Positions 62,499-64,000 of a stretch of 64,000 nt of DNA are shown piece by piece. The DNA comes from Deltaproteobacteria bacterium. Lineage in GTDB: Bacteria > Myxococcota > Myxococcia > Myxococcales > Anaeromyxobacteraceae. The number at the start of each line of letters is the position of its first letter. Position 1 is the first letter of the stretch. The stretch is taken from the NCBI GenBank assembly GCA_016214955.1, contig JACRMN010000019.1:1-64000 (forward strand), in the 5' to 3' direction. A program made the position numbers and the translations under genes. Below the pieces are notes generated by a model. It saw nothing but the letters and a program-made list of their open reading frames with translations. It was not told the origin of the DNA and did not search any database.

Positions 62499-63341
62499 CT
62501 ACAGGGCCAGCTTCAGCGCCAGCAGCGCCGACACCGCCTGGCGCTGGTGGCGCCCCCAGACCGCCTGCTGGACCCCGGCCAGCAGCCGCTCTCCGGCCTG
62601 CCCGGTCAGGCTGAGCCCCGCGGCCACGGCCAGCCGCTGCCGCAGCGGCCCCTCCCGGGCGGCGTCGTAGCTCAGCTCGGCCATGGGCTGGAGCCAGGGG
62701 CGCAGCGCGTGGCCCAGCGCCAGGCTGGCGAAGGCCGCGCCGCCCACCCCGCTGCGGCGCGCGGCCGGCAGCACGACGGCGAGCTCGGCGTTGGCCGTGG
62801 TGCTCCCCCAGTCCTTCGAGGCCACCAGCGCGCCGCGCACGCTCCAGTAGCCCTGGGTGAGGCCCGGCGCGCGGTCCGACGCGGGCCGGCCCGTGGGCGC
62901 GACGGCCGTGGCGCTGACCGCCAGGTCGAGCCCCCGCTCCGCGTCGGCCAGGAAGCGCCAGCGGGCGCCGAGGGCCAGGTCGGTCGCCCCCGTGCCCGTC
63001 CGCGACTGGCCCGGCGCGGTGCGCTCCATGGCCTCGCCCACGCCGGCGGCCAGGCGCACGTCGACGTCGTCGGCGAGGCCATGGGTCAGGGAGAAGACCA
63101 GCGCCTGCGTGTGCGCGTGGGTGGACCGCTCGAACCCGCCCATGCCCCGCTGCGTCAGGGCCGGGCTGTAGGCGAGCTCGATCTCGAGGCGCCCGGCGCC
63201 GACGGGGGTCGCGTCGCAGGTCGCCACCTTGCCGTGGTCGGGTCCGGGGGGCGGGCTGTCCGGGAGCCCGGGGGACGGGTCGGCGCGAGCGACGGGGCCG
63301 AGCAGCAGGACTGCGGCGAGGAACGGAGCGGCGCGGTGCAA
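62499..63341 (-). CDS. Predicted outer-membrane transport-type protein
   Basis: A 280-residue exported protein. The signal peptide ends at about residue 21 (GPVARAD). The mature part has regular strands such as LEIELAYSPALTQ, TQALVFSLTHGLADDVDVRLAAGVG and ATDLALGARWRFL, the pattern of the MetA-pathway phenol-degradation/transporter barrel family, and ends in LLALKLAL. Function is unknown. The start is TTG 63341, chosen because a GAGGAGG ribosome site lies at the right distance. It follows the ABC ATPase gene with a hairpin between. Confidence 0.72.
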   Translation of the reverse strand: MHRAAPFLAAVLLLGPVARADPSPGLPDSPPPGPDHGKVATCDATPVGAGRLEIELAYSPALTQRGMGGFERSTHAHTQALVFSLTHGLADDVDVRLAAGVGEAMERTAPGQSRTGTGATDLALGARWRFLADAERGLDLAVSATAVAPTGRPASDRAPGLTQGYWSVRGALVASKDWGSTTANAELAVVLPAARRSGVGGAAFASLALGHALRPWLQPMAELSYDAAREGPLRQRLAVAAGLSLTGQAGERLLAGVQQAVWGRHQRQAVSALLALKLAL

Positions 63342-63363
63342 GGGGACCTCCTCGGCGTGCGGA

Positions 63364-63386
63364 GCGCCCGGGCTGCACCCGGGCGC
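63364..63386 (-). terminator. Hairpin after the ABC ATPase gene
   Basis: GCGCCCGGG and CCCGGGCGC form a perfect 9-bp stem with a five-base loop, just past the stop at 63390. Confidence 0.5.
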
Positions 63387-63389
63387 GGG

Positions 63390-64000
63390 TCAGGGTCGGC
63401 TGTCCGGTCCGGCGGCGGTCTCGCCCGGCGGCTGGTGGAAGGCCACCACGTGGTCGACGTCGAGCCGGATGCCGATGGACTCGCCCACGGCGTGGTCGTG
63501 GTGGCTGGGCACGAGGGAGAGGAGGCGGGAGCCCCCCGCGGTTTCCAGCGTGTAGAGGAACTCGGCGCCGCGGAAGGCCTTGGCCACCACCCTCGCCCGG
63601 AGAGGCGCCCCCTCGTCGTGCACCACGTCGTCGGGCCGCAGGAGGACCGAGACCCGGCAGCCGCCCTCGCACCCGGAGCGAGGGCAGGGGGCGGGTGCCT
63701 GGGCCCGCAGCCGGCCCAGCTCGATCTCCACCTGGCCGTCGCCCACCACCCGCCCCGGCACGAACACGCCCTGGCCCACGAAGTCGGCCACGAAAGGGCT
63801 GCCGGGCCGGTGGTAGAGGTCGTAGGGCCGTCCCCACTGGACCAGCCGCCCCTCGCGCATCACCCCGACCTGGTCGGCCATGGCGAAGGCCTCGTGCTGG
63901 TCGTGGGTCACCAGCACCGCGGTGGCGCCGGCCGCGGCCAGCAGCTCCCGCACCTCGAGCGAGAGCCGCTCGCGCAGGTCGGCGTCGAGGCTGGCGAAGG
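63390..64000 (-). CDS. ABC transporter ATP-binding protein (PotA/CysA/FbpC type), 5' end cut off
   Basis: The last 203 residues of an ABC ATPase that enters from the right edge. Visible at the start are the tail of Walker B (FASLDADLRERL), the H-loop LVTHDQHEAFAMAD and GRLVQWGRPYDLY, typical of spermidine/iron(III)/sulfate importers. A C-terminal TOBE-like regulatory domain follows. An unusual CPRSGCEGGC cluster (CX4CX3C) lies in that domain near the RVSVLLRPDDV strand and could bind a metal. The permease and binding-protein genes would be to the right. The substrate cannot be told; iron(III) is one option. Confidence 0.88.
   Translation of the reverse strand, partial: FASLDADLRERLSLEVRELLAAAGATAVLVTHDQHEAFAMADQVGVMREGRLVQWGRPYDLYHRPGSPFVADFVGQGVFVPGRVVGDGQVEIELGRLRAQAPAPCPRSGCEGGCRVSVLLRPDDVVHDEGAPLRARVVAKAFRGAEFLYTLETAGGSRLLSLVPSHHDHAVGESIGIRLDVDHVVAFHQPPGETAAGPDSRP

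Overview
This 64 kb window comes from a chromosome of very high G+C (about 70% or more by eye, with G/C in nearly every third codon position). The gene content fits a myxobacterium-type delta-proteobacterium (Myxococcota). My best guess is Anaeromyxobacter or a close relative, because of a c-type haem chemoreceptor, rubrerythrin, Roadblock/DUF4388 proteins, an ether-lipid-type multidomain enzyme, sigma-54 control and many GTG starts. That is inference from gene content; no 16S gene is present. I see no rRNA, tRNA, CRISPR array, insertion sequence or phage gene.

Layout. 1-10.6 kb (minus strand): a partial haem-binding chemoreceptor, then a coupled cluster (HAD phosphatase, LarA-like protein, a 1519-residue reductase/AMP-ligase/carrier/acyltransferase, SDR) that resembles the Myxococcus xanthus elb ether-lipid operon, with another SDR upstream. 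10.6-18.3 kb: a PPOX-like protein with its TetR regulator, a J-domain protein, rubrerythrin, a DUF1015 protein, a MarR regulator with a metallo-beta-lactamase lipoprotein, and an LpxL-type acyltransferase. 18.3-33.5 kb: a molybdopterin oxidoreductase, aconitase B, a Nudix hydrolase, two Roadblock proteins, four poorly known genes, and pyruvate dehydrogenase E1/E2. 33.7-42.8 kb: a large beta-propeller lipoprotein, a LysR/DUF2917/small membrane protein group, and a sigma-54 two-component system next to an exported coiled-coil protein and an outer-membrane barrel. 42.9-62.4 kb: amino-acid metabolism, with a two-gene FAD/[2Fe-2S] oxidase, two complete liv ABC importers, YbaK and EamA proteins, a cystathionine gamma-synthase-type PLP enzyme, the AzlCD exporter, a porin and alanine racemase. 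62.5-64 kb: an outer-membrane protein and a partial ABC ATPase.

How it works together. The 42.9-62.4 kb region reads as uptake, oxidation and export of amino acids: porin plus liv system 2 at one end, liv system 1 beside the oxidase at the other. Aconitase B and PDH feed the TCA cycle. The two-component system at 40-42.8 kb probably drives the sigma-54 promoter in front of the coiled-coil/barrel pair, and a second sigma-54-like site lies before the beta-propeller lipoprotein.

Regulation. At least nine genes have a TANNNT -10 box ending only 4-9 bases before the start codon and little or no Shine-Dalgarno sequence, which suggests leaderless transcripts. Convergent gene pairs are often separated by GC-rich hairpins. 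A six-base GC-rich repeat occurs at three loci; in two of them it encodes Pro-Thr/Ala-Thr linkers.
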